DNA of 64,000 bases, from assembly GCF_029633865.1 (NCBI RefSeq), contig NC_079213.1, positions 101,147,193 to 101,211,192 on the forward strand, written 5' to 3'. The notes beneath the pieces were generated by a model. That model made no database searches, was not told the DNA's origin, and worked only from the letters and a program-made list of their open reading frames with translations. The translations under genes and the position numbers were made by a program. The stretch comes from Lampris incognitus (Eukaryota > Chordata > Actinopteri > Lampriformes > Lampridae). Shown one piece after another: positions 10,601 to 22,135 of the stretch (position 1 is the stretch's first letter; each line of letters opens with the position of its first letter).

Positions 10601-11074
10601 CTAATCCTCGTCACTGCTGGGCATATCTGGGTCAACAATATTGTCGTGCCTGGTCTGCTGCGAGACTGTTTCCCTGCGTCTCAGCCTCCTTGTTGGTAAG
10701 TTTGTGTCAGGTTCTGAGACTTTATCTGTAACAGGTAGAAAGCCGCAGGGCAGAAGAAGGTCTCTGTGAAGGGTATGGTGTGGACCTTCACCCTGTTCTT
10801 GCTTGACGACATACACTGGGCCATCTCCCATCCTCTTCACCACAGTATGGACTTCCTTTTCCCATCTGTCCGCAAGTTTATGTTTTCCTCTTAAATTGAC
10901 ATTCTTCACCAGGACTCTATCTCCGGTAACAAGTTCTGCGGCTCTGATCTTTTTATCAAACCTGGCTTTATTCTTCTCTCCCATCTTCTTACGAGCTTTC
11001 AGAAGCAAGTGCATAGCTGTCTTGGAGGCGCTGTCGAAGATGTTTAACATACTCTGAATGCGACTTGAATCCAA
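10601..11074 (-). pseudogene. gypsy pol: integrase C-terminal domain
   Basis: Carries the basic ARFDKKIRAAELVTGDRVLV segment and DRWEKEVHTVVKRMGDGPVY, typical of the integrase C-terminal DNA-binding region of gypsy elements. It ends at an in-frame stop (10603-10601). Confidence 0.85.
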
Positions 11075-12488
11075 TTTGGTCTGGTGTAAGGCCTAGAACC
11101 AGATCAATGGGTAGTCTTGGCTGTCTACCAAACAACAATTCATATGGAGAGTAGCCTGTGGTGTCATTTTTCGTGCAATTGTATGCATGGACTAGCGGTT
11201 TGACAAAGTCCCTCCAATGATATTTATCCTTGTCTTCTAGTGTCCCGAGCATGCTGAGAAGGGTCCTGTTAAATCTCTCGACAGGGTTTCCACGTGGATG
11301 GTATGGCGTGGTTCTGATCTTTTCGGTTCCAATCAGACAGCACAACTCCTTGATGGTGTGGGATTCAAAATCTCTCCCCTGGTCACTGAGAAGGCGACTT
11401 GGAAAACCATACTGTACAATGAAGTTTTCCCACAGTGTTTTGGCAACCGTATTCGCCTTTTGGTCTTTCGTGGGGATGGCAACGGCAAACTTGGTGAAGT
11501 GATCCGTGATGACGAGGATGTTTCTAGTGTCCTTACTATCAGGCTCAATACAGAGGTAATCCATACACACCAGTTCAAGGGGATAACTGGTTTGTATATT
11601 CTCCATATGAGCAGCATGCTGGGAATTGGCTTTCCGCCTTACGCATCTTTCACAAGTCCTACACTTCTGTTCAACAGACTGAAACATCTTTGGCCAGAAA
11701 AATCTGGAACGAACAAGATGAAGGACACGCTGAGCGCCAAGATGACCGACTTCATCATGAAGGCCTTGCAATGCTCTTTCTCTGTGGCTACTAGGCAGCA
11801 CCAGCTGATAGATCTGATTCCCATGATCAAGACATTTCCTGAACAGTACTCCATCTATAAGCTCTAGTCTATTCCATTCTCTAAGGAGCAGCTTGACTTC
11901 TGACAGTTCAGAGGACATCTCTTGAAAAGTGGGTTTTCGGTTTCCTTGAATGAAACTGATCACACGTCTGATAGATGGATCCTGTCTTTGAGACTGATAC
12001 CAGTCATTGTGAGTCATTCCAGGGAGGGTGCCTTGTCCAGAGAACACAAAGTCATCAGGGATGGCAGAAGCATCTAAAGCTAAGGATTCAGCAAGAATGG
12101 GGAGTTCTGGCTGCAAATAGTCAGCCAAAGTGGTCACAGAGTGGCGTTGACATAAAGCAGACAGCATGTCACCAGAAACAGTTTTGCTTTCTCCATCCAA
12201 AACCCTTTGCTTCAGCTCTTCTATCCTCGCTTTCTCCTGCTTGAACTCCTCATCTTCTTCTGACGGACTCTGGGGTCTTCTGGACAACCCATCGGCATCT
12301 TGATTGCTGATCCCAGCCCTATACTTTATGGTGAATCTGTAGGTTGACAGAGCGGCTAACCAGCGATGTCCTGCTGCATCAAGCTTTGCTGTGGTCAACA
12401 CATAAGTTAGGGGGTTATTGTCTGTTAAAACCTGAAATTCTGTTCCATAGAGGTAATCATGGAATTTCTCACAGATGGCCCATTTCAA
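10989..12488 (-). pseudogene. gypsy pol: RNase H and integrase
   Basis: The open frame really extends upstream to about 12690 with RNase H residues, including LHTDASRDGLGAALYQ. The listed start is an internal Met. Visible parts are LTDNNPLTYVL (RNase H) and the integrase HHCC zinc region, from HDEVGHLGAQRVLHLVRSRF to CRTCERC. The integrase catalytic triad is present as VCMDYLCIEP (D), LLSDQGRDFES (D) and NPVERFNRTLL (E). The piece ends at a frameshift near 11000. All three integrase catalytic residues are kept even though the polyprotein is broken elsewhere. Confidence 0.92.
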
Positions 12489-12679
12489 GGCGAGGTACTC
12501 TTGCTTGTGGGCAGGATAGTTTTGTTCACTTCTGGATAGTCCTCTGCTGGCATAAGCTACAACCCTCAGCTTCCCATCGTGTTCCTGATAGAGCGCAGCA
12601 CCGAGACCATCGCGGCTGGCATCAGTATGCAGGACGTAAGGAAGATTGGGATTGGCGAAGGCAAGAACAGGGGCCGAAG

Positions 12680-13234
12680 TCAGTTTATATCTATGAGAGT
12701 TCTAAAAGCAACGTCACACTCTTCAGTCCACTCATTTCCAAAAGGTAAGGTGGGATTGATGGAAGTCTTGACCCTGTCCTTCTTGTAAATCTTCCCTCTT
12801 TTCCTTGGAGCAACATAGCCAGCAGTTAGAGCATTCAATGGCTTTGCTATTTTAGAGTACCCTTCCACAAAACGTCGGTAATATCCAGCAAATCCTAGGA
12901 AGCATTTGAGCTCTTTTCTGTTGGTGGGTTGAGGCCATTCTCTCAAAGCAGAGACTTTGCTTGGATCTGTGTGGACTCCATTGGCATCTACAACATGGCC
13001 AAGGTATTTAACAGAAGTCTGGAAAAAATGGCATTTTTCAGGGGACAACTTTAGGCCATAGTCTTTGAGCCAGTTCAACACTTTCATCAATCTGGCCTCG
13101 TGCTCTTCTAGTGTGTCAGAGAAGACAATCAGGTCATCCAGAAATACTAGTACTTCATTGAGATGCAGGTCTCCAACACATTTCTCCATCAGTCTCTGAA
13201 AGGTGCTTGGTGCATTTGTCACACCTTGGGGCAT
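12680..13234 (-). pseudogene. gypsy pol: reverse transcriptase core and thumb
   Basis: MPQGVTNAPSTFQRLMEKCV leads to the catalytic VFLDDLIVFSD motif and the KCHFFQTSVKYLGHVV block. A short deletion just upstream (near 13238) removes a few residues before MPQG and shifts the frame. A 2-nt insertion near 12690 ends this piece. Confidence 0.9.
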
Positions 13235-13309
13235 AGAAGCCTAGAGGGCAGACAAAAGCGGTCTTGTGCTTATCTTCCTCTGCAACTTCTACTTGATAGT
13301 AGCCTGACT

Positions 13310-14614
13310 TCAGATCCATGACAGAAAACCATTTGGCTCCACTAAGAGCAGAGAGGGTGTCTTCGATGTGGGGAGAGCATAGGCATCTTTGATCGTTCTC
13401 ATGTTCAGCTTCCTGAAATCTATGCAGAGTCTTATTGCACCATTCTTCTTCTTGACAACTACAATGGGGGAAGCAAATGGAGACTCTGACTCGCGAATAA
13501 TTCCAGCGTCTAGCAGCTCCCTTAGGTGTTGTTTGACAGCTTCTCTGTCAGAGGGATGAATGGGTCTGGGTCGCTCTCTAAAAGGGGCCTCATCCTGGAG
13601 TCGGATGCGATGTTTTACTGCAGTCGTATGACCATGAGACAAGTCATCAACAGCAAACACCTCTGGCATGCTGTTCAGCTGGTGTGTGATCCGTTTTTTC
13701 CACTCTTCTGGAATGGGGGAATCTTCCAAATCAAAGTTGGTGGTGTTACTCTGAGACTGAGGGATGTCAGGCACAGTCATATTTTGGGATTCAGACGGCA
13801 TCACATACTGTGCTACCATCATTTCAGCTATCACCTGCCTTGGATGCAGTGTGACACTACGATCAGTCACATTTCTGAGAATGACAGGAATCTTGTTTAA
13901 AGATCGAAGTGGAGTTTCTATCAAGGAATTTTCAACGAACACTCCACCAGGTAAGGAAACGGTTTCAGGGGATTCGACCACGAAAAGGGAACGTGGGAAA
14001 TTTTTCTTCACTCTGACATCTCCAAAGACAGACACTTTTCTTCCTGGTGGAATGGTGACAGGATGGCGTCCATGCAACTTAACATGATTGGCTGAAATCT
14101 CTTCCTGATGACTTAGGGCAACATGCTGGAACAGCAAGATACAGTCACTATTGATATTGGGCCTTTGTAAGAATTCTCTTCCATGCTTTTCTATGCCACC
14201 TTCATATAATCTGTCAAGGACATTGGTTCCAATCAATAGGGGAATCTGAGTGTTAAAATGGCAATTTGGCACAATGAGAACTAATGAAGAGACCTGTTCA
14301 GCTACGCCAGTGATGCTGCTGGGGAAGGAGATGAGGGCTTGGATATAACCCTGGTAAGGAACATGTTGGCCACCTGCACCTTCTATCTGGAAAAGAGTCT
14401 GAATGGGCTGGATGGGGAGGAACGATAAGTGGTTCAAGTAGAATGTCTCTGAAATGGTTGTTACTTGGGAACCGGTGTCAAGGATTGATTCACATTCTAT
14501 TCCTTCAATGGAGACAGATGCAGTGCAGCGTGGCCCTACAAGTTCACAGGGAAGGGATTGGCTATTTTGGTATCTTTGTCTGTATCTATTTTTTCTTGTC
14601 TGGGTTCTATTCAT
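13310..14614 (-). pseudogene. gypsy pol: protease and start of reverse transcriptase
   Basis: The aspartic protease active site ILDTGSQVTTI lies about 45 residues in. The RT N-terminal region follows, with HRIRLQDEAPFRERPRPIHP and VVVKKKNGAIRLCIDFRKLN. The frame breaks near 13375, at a run of C/G after DAYALP, and terminates out of frame soon after. Confidence 0.9.
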
Positions 14615-14789
14615 AATATCATTAATGGGTTTGGGACTCTTATGCTGGTACTTAGCTCCTGAACGTCCCGAAACAGGAGCTGCTACTAGTTTAAAGGCAT
14701 GGAGGTGAGGGTATGCGTATTCCTGTGAGCTTCACGTTTTTGTCTCAGCTTGGTGTTCTTTTGATGGAAAAGAGCGGGGTTGGGGGCAC

Positions 14790-15359
14790 TCACACACTGT
14801 GGGCAGCAATGTGACCATCTCCACCACATTTAAAGCAGAACCATGGCTTGGGAAAACGAGGCGTGTAAATTCGAGGTGTGGAGGCATTCATGACCATGCA
14901 GCTGGTTTCAATCTGAGTTCTGTTTGGCTGTGGTTCTTCCTTGATGGACAGGGTTGCAATTTGTTCCTTTAACTCAGCTACCTCATCGCGGAGTTTCTGT
15001 GTGTCTTCATTTTTGTTTTCGGCTGGGGCTTCGATTTCATAAACAGTGTGGGCATGCACTGAAGCTTTTGAGCTCCCTAGATGTTTCTTCATCCTATCTA
15101 GTTTAGCTGAACGACGGCCTTCTTCTGTCCTAAGCTGATGAAGCAATTCAGGAAATGAGGGTGGGCTATTTTTTTTCTGTTCAAGCTGAAGACCTAAAAT
15201 CAACGAGTGGTCCCAGCATCCTCTGCAGAACTGTCTTATTAAGTGTTTTTCTGAATCTACAAGTGAAGTTCCCCCTCTAGAGATGACTTTAGTGAGGAGG
15301 GTCTGAAGTCTGAATAAATAAATAATCAGATGGCTTCTCTCCAGAATTCTGGTTTGCAC
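14790..15359 (-). pseudogene. gypsy gag, C-terminal part with damaged zinc knuckle
   Basis: Continues the capsid in the shifted frame (RLQTLLTKVISRGGTSLVDS) and reaches a CCHC-type knuckle, CFKCGGDGHIAAH. A second small frameshift replaces the last Cys with Ser and brings a stop two codons later, so the knuckle is incomplete as it stands. Confidence 0.85.
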
Positions 15360-16311
15360 TCAAGAATGCAGCAAAAAGCTCTTCTCCATCTTCTACGACT
15401 CCAAAGGCTGATTCGATGTGGTTTACGTACGCAACAGGGTTTGCATTGACACCAAGTGGTTTCACCATGTCAGAAGCTGGACCAACCAAACTCTCTAGAA
15501 CCTTTCTGATTTTTTGTGAATCGGTGACATAGGTGTCACTTAGAAGCAGCTCAACTTGAGTTCTCCAAGCTTCATAATCTACTTCCCCATTTGGCTTTGG
15601 AAGCCTACCTGAGAAGGTTCGAATTTTACTTGGGCTACTGTATGGTTGTGTTGACTCATTCTTAATAACATGTTCTACTACTACGCTCTGGATGCTCGGG
15701 GGATTAATGATGTCTTCTTCAAGGCTCATTGAATTACGCATGGATGAGTGTGTGGTTGGAGCACGGTGAATGTCAGATATAGATGGCCGTCTGTTACATT
15801 CTTGGGTCATGCTAGGCGTGTGCTCAACATCAATGCTAGGCTTAGTGTCTTGCATAGGGCTGTGTTCCGGTAAAGACGTGTTGTCAGTTTTCTGTGATGC
15901 TGTAGACCGAATGCGCCTCAGTTCATTTTCTAAGATGGAGGCATAGCCTGACATGGCACTACCACCAATAGCGCTGAGTTCTTCGAGATATTGCTGGGCT
16001 AAGTCTTTGCCTATTTCCTCTTGACATATTTGTCTAATTGTTCTGACATTCCATAGAGTAGTTGGATCAACAGGGCTAGGTATAAGGCCAAGGGTATCTG
16101 GGGTTATCCTGGTGATTGACTTTTCACACTCAAATTCTATTATTACCCTACCATTAGGTTGGTTGGGCTCATCCACAACTCTGATGCAGGATGAGTTCTT
16201 CCCATGTTGTTCGAAGAAGCTTATTATCGTTTCGGCAGAGCTCATTTCATTGACACCTTCAACTAATAAGCAGTTTTGTCCATGGACTTTATACTGATTG
16301 CAAAGATCCAT
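15289..16311 (-). pseudogene. gypsy gag, N-terminal part (PNMA-like capsid), frameshifted
   Basis: Starts MDLCNQYKVHGQNCLLVEGV. After a low-complexity, Ser/Thr-rich middle comes a capsid-like block, IRTFSGRLPKPNGEVDYEAW, then RKVLESLVGPASDMVKPLGV and HIESAFGVVEDGEELFAAFL. This layout resembles the gag lineage that gave rise to the vertebrate PNMA (Ma antigen) proteins. The frame fails near 15310, where a TTTA unit appears repeated, and the protein continues in another frame (see 14790-15359). Confidence 0.85.
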
Positions 16312-16412
16312 ATTGACTGTGTTATTTTCAAAATAAAAAAATATATAATCAAGTATTTTATAGAGGTGTGGTCAGTGGGGTAGTATATGGCCTGAAACGC
16401 TAATTAACCAAT

Positions 16413-16430
16413 CTCCTGGCTGGCTCGCCA
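16413..16430 (-). promoter_or_regulatory. Primer-binding site, tRNA-Arg(ACG)-type
   Basis: The plus strand reads CTCCTGGCTGGCTCGCCA, which I recognise as the 3' end (with CCA) of vertebrate tRNA-Arg(ACG). The minus strand is therefore complementary to it. It lies 6 nt inside the 5' LTR, where a primer-binding site is expected. The tRNA identity is from memory. Confidence 0.8.
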
Positions 16431-16436
16431 ACTTTC

Positions 16437-17987
16437 TGTAACCTGCACGACAGGGGAATGGGCCTATGCTTGCGCAGGGACAGTTTACAGTCTAATGTCT
16501 AAGTTCAGTGGAGATTGGTGTAGGTTTTTTTCTAGACCGGATTCTAGTACTCACCCCAAAGACAACACACACACTCGTGGGTATAGTTTACAATAAAAAA
16601 ACCAATTTATTTCAACAGTTCAAAGTAAAGTTATTTCAATATCAATACTAAATTAGATGTGTTATATATATATATATATATTTTACTCTATTATACTTTT
16701 TAAAAGTTCTTCCTAATATTCTATTTATTGTCTATATCTATCTATATTCTATTTTATACCCTTCTAATATATTACTTATGCAGCCATATTCTACACTAAC
16801 AAATTAAAGAAAATAATCCAAAATAAAGTATGAGTGCACTCAAAGAAAATAATAAAGAAAAGAAAAGGGGGAATGATTCAGTCTTCCAATCTGTGCAAGG
16901 TGCAATGTCCAGATCCTACCACAATCACAGCGGCAAGTTAATGTAGAGGCGATGATGATGAATCCAAATCCAGGGCGATGATGGGGGCAATCCAAAGGGG
17001 GTATCCAAGGGTTCCAAAAGGGTGTAGCAAGGGGGGTTGTTCGGGGTACTAAAAAACCAGTCTGCACAAAATTGTACAGATTCCTTATTAATTGCAATCT
17101 CTATCAAACAATTACAAACAAAATAAAAATACCCAAATCTAGAGTCAATTCTCAGAATTAAATCATTTCCTACATATAACTAATATGCGGCTGAATGACA
17201 ACAGCCTATTGCTGTAAGAACAGTTAAAAACAATGTCATCGCAGCCAGGCTGCGGCACTATCAACGTGAATTCACGTCTAGCTGGCTGCTATGGGTTCCA
17301 TGCATGCCATGTAGCCCGAGTTGGCTCGGTGGCTAGTGGCAACTGGAGCTTACAGTTTTTTTTTTTAACAACAAGCATATTATTATATTAAAATGTCTAA
17401 CATTCCTACATCAAATAAACCCTATGGACCGGGTGTCCTGACTGGTTTTAAAGCTCTGAATCATATTGGAACTGCTAAGGATCATAGATATACGTTTTAG
17501 CTGGGTTAGCTTAGCTTAGCAACCAATGGAAAATTGTCAGTCTTTAGATTTCAAGATTTTAAACTCTTATCTCACCAGGATTCCAGCAGCGTACAAAACA
17601 CAAGAGAAAAGAGTCTTCCTTCTTCCTTCAACGGGAGATCATCTGTCTTTGGATAAAATCAAGATATCCTACGTAAATGGCTATGATTACATGGAACACA
17701 GAAAGCTGTTTACTTTTTAGCTTTGGCTAGCGGCTCACCTAGGAAGCTTCGTGGGAGGGATCTTTTTTGTCGTAGTTCAAATGTCCTGTAGCTCAAATAT
17801 CCGTAGTTTAAATATCAATAATTCAGGTATCCATAGTCAAAGTTGTCCGTATTTCTAAATATCCGTATTTCTCTTCTCTATTGTCGACGGTTGTTTGCAT
17901 GTTTTAACTCTGTAGCTCGTGTGCCTCCTAGAGGCTACTCGTGGAACTTACATACGTCACAGGGTACATGTAATCATGTGGGTTACA
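16437..17987 (-). repeat. 5' LTR of the gypsy element
   Basis: Begins and ends TGTAAC/GTTACA. It differs from the 3' LTR by eye only in a T-run (11 versus 10) and in two neighbouring changes near 17900. The right flank is the hAT coding sequence. Confidence 0.95.
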
Positions 17988-17991
17988 AAAG

Positions 17992-19249
17992 CGTTAACTG
18001 AGCTGATCATGTTTACCACGCTTTTGTCTTTTCCTTGCAGCTCTAAATTAAGCTCGTTCAACATGTTGGTTAAATCAGTTAAAAACGCCAAGTCTAGCAG
18101 CCACTGATTGTCATTAAGTTGCTTGTGTTCCGCATGTTTAGTGATAAGGAGAAACTCCTTAATCTCCGGACAGAGCTCTCGAAATCTCTGCAAGAATCTC
18201 CCTCTACTAAGCCATCTCACGTCAGTGTGTAGCAAGAGGTCAGAGTAGTTACAGTCGGCCTCTTCCAAATGTGTACCAAACAACCCTCTTTGAAGAGACC
18301 TTGCTCGAATAGAACAGGCGGGTTTGGTTGCCACATCCATGACCTCTTTCATGTTTAGCATTTTTGTGCATAATGCTTGTTGGTGTATTATGCAATGGTA
18401 ATTAAGGAAGTCCGGGAAAGCATCGTCCTCCCTGCACTTGGCAATAAATCCATTGGAGCGGCCCACCATAGCAGGCGCACCGTCCGGGGTGATTGACACC
18501 AGTTTACACACTGGGAGCTGGATTTTATCCACAAAGTTTTTGAAGATCTGAAAAATGTCCTCTCCCCGCATGTGTTCCTTCATGGTTAGTATTGTTAACA
18601 GCTCCTCTTTTGCGGTCATATCTTGAAACACCATCGGAATGAAAATGCACAATTGGGCCGTATCACTTATGTCCGTAGACTCGTCCAATGGTAGTGAGAA
18701 ACACTCGCAGTCCACGATGTCCCTCCAAAGCTGCTGTGTCAAATCATCGCCCATCACTTCACAGCGCCTTGTGACAGAATTTCTTGATAACTGGAGAGCT
18801 TTGATTGAAGAAATTTTTTCTGATTTGTTTTTAAAGTCCCGAAACAACGAATCTGCTGCCTCAAGGAAGGCCTCTTTCATCATCTCTCCATCTTGGAAGG
18901 CCTTCTTATGCTTAATGATGGAGTGACTCACCCGTAAAGATGCTTCGGTGGCTGCCTTTGCCTTTGAATGCGGCTGCGGGAAAAGTGACTGCTGGGCGAT
19001 TAACTGCGATTTTAGTTCCCTCACCTTTCTCTTTCTCAGCTTGCTTTTCGGAGGGAAGTCATTGTCATAGTTTTTATGAACAGTTCGAAAGTGCCTCTCC
19101 ACATTTCCTTTCTTTGGGATAGCAATGCTAGACTGACAGATGAGACAAACGCATTTGGAATAAGACATGGTGAAAAAAAAGTCCTCCTCCCATTCCACAT
19201 GGAAATGGTACGTTTTTTGTTTCTTGCTAGGTCCGGCTCCCCCACTCAT
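17992..19249 (-). CDS. hAT transposase, N-terminal part (GTF2IRD2/ZBED-like), disrupted
   Basis: Starts MSGGAGPSKKQKTYHFHVEW. A zinc-finger-like segment, CVCLICQSSIAIPKKGNVER followed by HFRTVH, is of the BED/C2H2 kind found in hAT transposases and in host proteins derived from them. RNase-H-fold blocks follow: SLPLDESTDISDTAQLCIF, which holds the first catalytic-type Asp, and SITPDGAPAMVGRSNGF. The frame is open from the ATG to the LTR junction, about 419 codons, where the gypsy element interrupts it. The remainder lies at 7819-8423. The two parts total 1,863 nt, a multiple of three, so the only break I see is the insertion. Related vertebrate proteins are often annotated as GTF2I-repeat-domain protein 2-like or ZBED-like. 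A transposon gene is the right reading here because TIRs and a TSD surround it. Confidence 0.88.
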
Positions 19250-19675
19250 TTTTGTTTTGTTTCACTTTTTAGTAGAGTTTTTTTTAGAGAGTTGAACTAG
19301 CTAGCTTGATGCAGTTCTGCATTAGCTCACGTTGTGGGCATGTGAACTCCAAGGTACGTTCGAGAAGGGCTCTGGTTGTTATGGTAACCTAATGTAACAA
19401 AGTTTTAGGTTCCGCTCTAGAATCTTTGGTTTTAGGCAACAGCAGACTGGCCGTCCTTTACGTCAATCAAAAGGCAAATGCCAAATGGAGGACAGATGAT
19501 AGGCTAATGTCTTGGAAAAATAAAAGTTTTTTTGAATGTCATGGAGATCTACCAGCACTGCCTTCACGATCTACCGGTCGATCGCGATCGACGTAGTGGG
19601 CACCCCTGGTATAGAGGTACTAATGTACGTATGTATGAAGGTGAACTTTATTTTTAATGTGATAATCTATAATAA

Positions 19676-19827
19676 TCTATCTGTCTGTCTGTCTGTCTAT
19701 CTATCTCTGTCTATCTATCTGTCGGTCTGCCTGTCTATCTATCTATCTATCTAGTATGTCTGTCTGTCTGTCTATCTATGTCTATCTATCCTATCCATCT
19801 CTGTATCTGTCTATCTCGCTATCTACG

Positions 19828-19920
<93 letters not shown>

Positions 19921-19979
19921 CTGTCTGTCTGTATATCTATCTATCTCTGTCCGTCTGTCTGTCTGTCTGTCTATCTAGC
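19676..19979 (+). repeat. (TCTA)n/(TCTG)n microsatellite
   Basis: About 300 bp of TCTA and TCTG tetranucleotides with interruptions. The central pure block is near 19829-19920. It abuts the Tc1 copy at 19982. Confidence 0.95.
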
Positions 19980-19981
19980 TA

Positions 19982-21130
19982 CACTATATGTACAAAAGTA
20001 TTGGGACACCTGGCCATTATACACCTACAGGAGCTTTTATGACATCCCATTCTAAATCCATAGGCATTAATATGGAGTTGGCCCCCCCCTTTGCCGCTAT
20101 AACAGCTTCCACTCTTCTGGGAAGGCTTTCCACAAGATTTTGGAGTGTGTCTGTGGGAATTTTTACCCATTCATCCAGAAGAGCATTTGTGAGGCCAGGC
20201 ACTGATGTTGGACGAGAACACCTGGCTCGCAATCCCCGTTCTAGTTCATCCCAAAGGTGTTCGATGGGGTTGAAGTCAGGGCTCTGTGCAGGCCGGTCAA
20301 GTTCTTCCACACCAAACTCACCCAACCATGTCTTAATGGACCTTGCTTTGTGCACTGGGGCACAGTCATGCTGGAACAGAAAAGGGCCCTCCCCAAACTG
20401 TTCCCACGAAGTTGGAAGCATAGAATTGTCCAAAATGTCTTGGTATGCTGAAGCATGAAGATTTCCCTTCACTGGAACTAAGGGGCGTAGCCCAACCCCT
20501 GAAAAACAATCCCATACCATTATCATTTCTCCACCAAACTTTACACTTGGCACGATTCAGTCAGGCAGGTAACATTCTTCTGGCATCCACCAAACCCAGA
20601 CTCGTCCATCAGACTGCCAGACAGAGAAGCATGATTCGTCACTCCACAGAACACGTTTCCACTGCTCCAGAGTCCAGTGGCAGCGTGCTTTACACCACTC
20701 CATCAGACGCTTGGCATTGTACTTGGTGATGTAAGGCTTGCATGTAGCTGCTCCGCCATGGAAACCCATTCCATGAAGCTCCCAGCGACTTTTACGCACT
20801 ATGCGCCTCAGCACTCGTTGACCCCACTGTGTGACTTCACGTGATCTGCCACTTCGTGGCTGAGTTGCTGATGTTCCTAAACGCTTCCACTTTTCAATAC
20901 CACTTGCAGTTGACCGTGGAATATCTAGCAGGGAAGAAATTTCACAAACTGACTCCTATGACAGTACCACACTTGAATTCACCGAGCTGTTCAGAACGAC
21001 CTAATCTTTCACAAATTTTTGTAAATGCAGACTGCATGGCTAGCTGCTTGATTTTATACTCCTGTGTCAATGGGTCTGAATGAAACACCTGAATTCAACG
21101 ATTAAGAGGTGTGTCCCAATACTATATATA
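19982..21130 (-). mobile_element. Tc1/mariner transposon copy 1 (right end degraded)
   Basis: The left TIR, CACTATATGTACAAAAGTAT, follows a TA. The right end is shortened to GTCCCAATACTATATATA compared with the intact copy at 52538-53783. Confidence 0.9.
20017..20815 (-). pseudogene. Tc1 transposase remnant
   Basis: Contains [20 protein letters not shown] (catalytic Asp region), then an in-frame stop, then [12 protein letters not shown]. The DD34E end region follows as [20 protein letters not shown] and [19 protein letters not shown]. The N-terminal DNA-binding part is mutated. Inactive. Confidence 0.9.
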
Positions 21131-22135
21131 TTCAAAAACACTTTTGTTTTGTTTTTGAATTTTTGAATGTTGTTGCACCTCCCCCTTCTCCATTGGACAT
21201 TGTGCACATGATGTGCATGATGAGGCAGCACATGGTATGCCCTTTCCTCGAATAGCTTTATTGACAGATGATGATTGCTTATGGCATGCAACAGGCTTGT
21301 ACTGTCTCATAAATAATTTACTTGACTCACTGGATTAAACATACATACATATTATACATACATATTATATATATCTATATCTGTAGAGGAGCTCAAGCAG
21401 GAGTCGTGACAAATTTCTCTTTCGGGTACACAACGTGCACCATTTATTCCTTCTACCATTACAACAACAACAAAAAAAACCGCGCAGCGGAAGTGTGTCA
21501 CTGTAAACCCGAACCAAGGAAACAGCAGCTGTAAACTAACGTTCCTACTAGCTCAATAAAGGGAATTATGTATCCCCATAACCACTACATATCGTTTCTT
21601 TTTTTGTAATGTATAGTAGCTGAATTAAATTAAGAATATGTGAAAAGGGGTAGGAAAAAACAAGTGTATACTTCCTCCTACTCCTTTTCCAGCATGCAAC
21701 AAATAATCTAATGTAGTATATGGAGATCTGTTCACCGAGTTTGAAGTGTGGCTTTGTCGATCACTTCAGACGTGTTATATCCTGCTTGTTCACATGTTCG
21801 AAATAAATATTCATTCATTCATTTATTCAACTATTCGGATCAGTTGCGATTGTTTTTAAAAGCAAAGTAAGTGCACGTTTTTATCGTGTGTAACGTTACT
21901 GTTTAAACGGCGGATAAAAGCAGCTTGATAATGGCGACTGGAAAACAGACATGAGCTAAGCTAAGTTTGCTAGCTAGTATAGTCTCGGTTTTTACGCCGT
22001 ATAAGAATAGCCAGCTACTTACAGCATTCAGGTGATGTATCATGCTTGTTGTGCCACCGTGGTAGGCCAGTTTCAAATCGCGTATTTGGTACACTGCCTT
22101 GTTATCACCCGATTTAAAGTGGCGCCACACAGCTG
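21131..22135. other. Intergenic, partial repeat matches
   Basis: 21220-21345 resembles the repeat at 27726-27830 (shared GCTTGTACTGTCTCAT and TTTACTTGACT). The rest is AT-rich with no gene seen. Confidence 0.45.

Larger units (their letters stand above)
8424..17987 (-). mobile_element. Full-length Ty3/gypsy LTR retrotransposon
   Basis: A 9,564-bp element on the minus strand with 1,551-bp LTRs at both ends. It has a tRNA-Arg primer-binding site, a polypurine tract, gag, and pol in the order protease, RT, RNase H, integrase, which is the gypsy order. A 4-bp target duplication, AAAG, flanks it (8420-8423 and 17988-17991). It interrupts the hAT transposase gene. Gag and pol contain several frameshifts and one in-frame stop, so this copy is not autonomous. 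I see no envelope-type gene. Confidence 0.95.
7511..19608 (-). mobile_element. hAT DNA transposon, split by a gypsy insertion
   Basis: Terminal inverted repeats CAAGGGTGCCCAC (7511) and GTGGGCACCCCTG (ending 19608) are flanked by an exact 8-bp target duplication, GTATAGAG (7503-7510 and 19609-19616), the hallmark of hAT elements. Removing the LTR element and its 4-bp duplication leaves about 2.53 kb with one transposase frame on the minus strand. The left end is about 410 bp upstream of the vitellogenin start codon. Confidence 0.92.

Noticed and set aside
17992..19249. Host GTF2IRD2/ZBED-like gene
   Set aside because: TIRs and an 8-bp target duplication enclose it, and it is a single uninterrupted frame, so it is a hAT transposase.
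19676..19979. CRISPR array
   Set aside because: Short tandem tetranucleotides without spacers, in a eukaryotic genome.
19536..20055. Open frames of Leu-Ser-Ile-Tyr repeats
   Set aside because: Translation of the TCTA/TCTG microsatellite, not a repeat protein.
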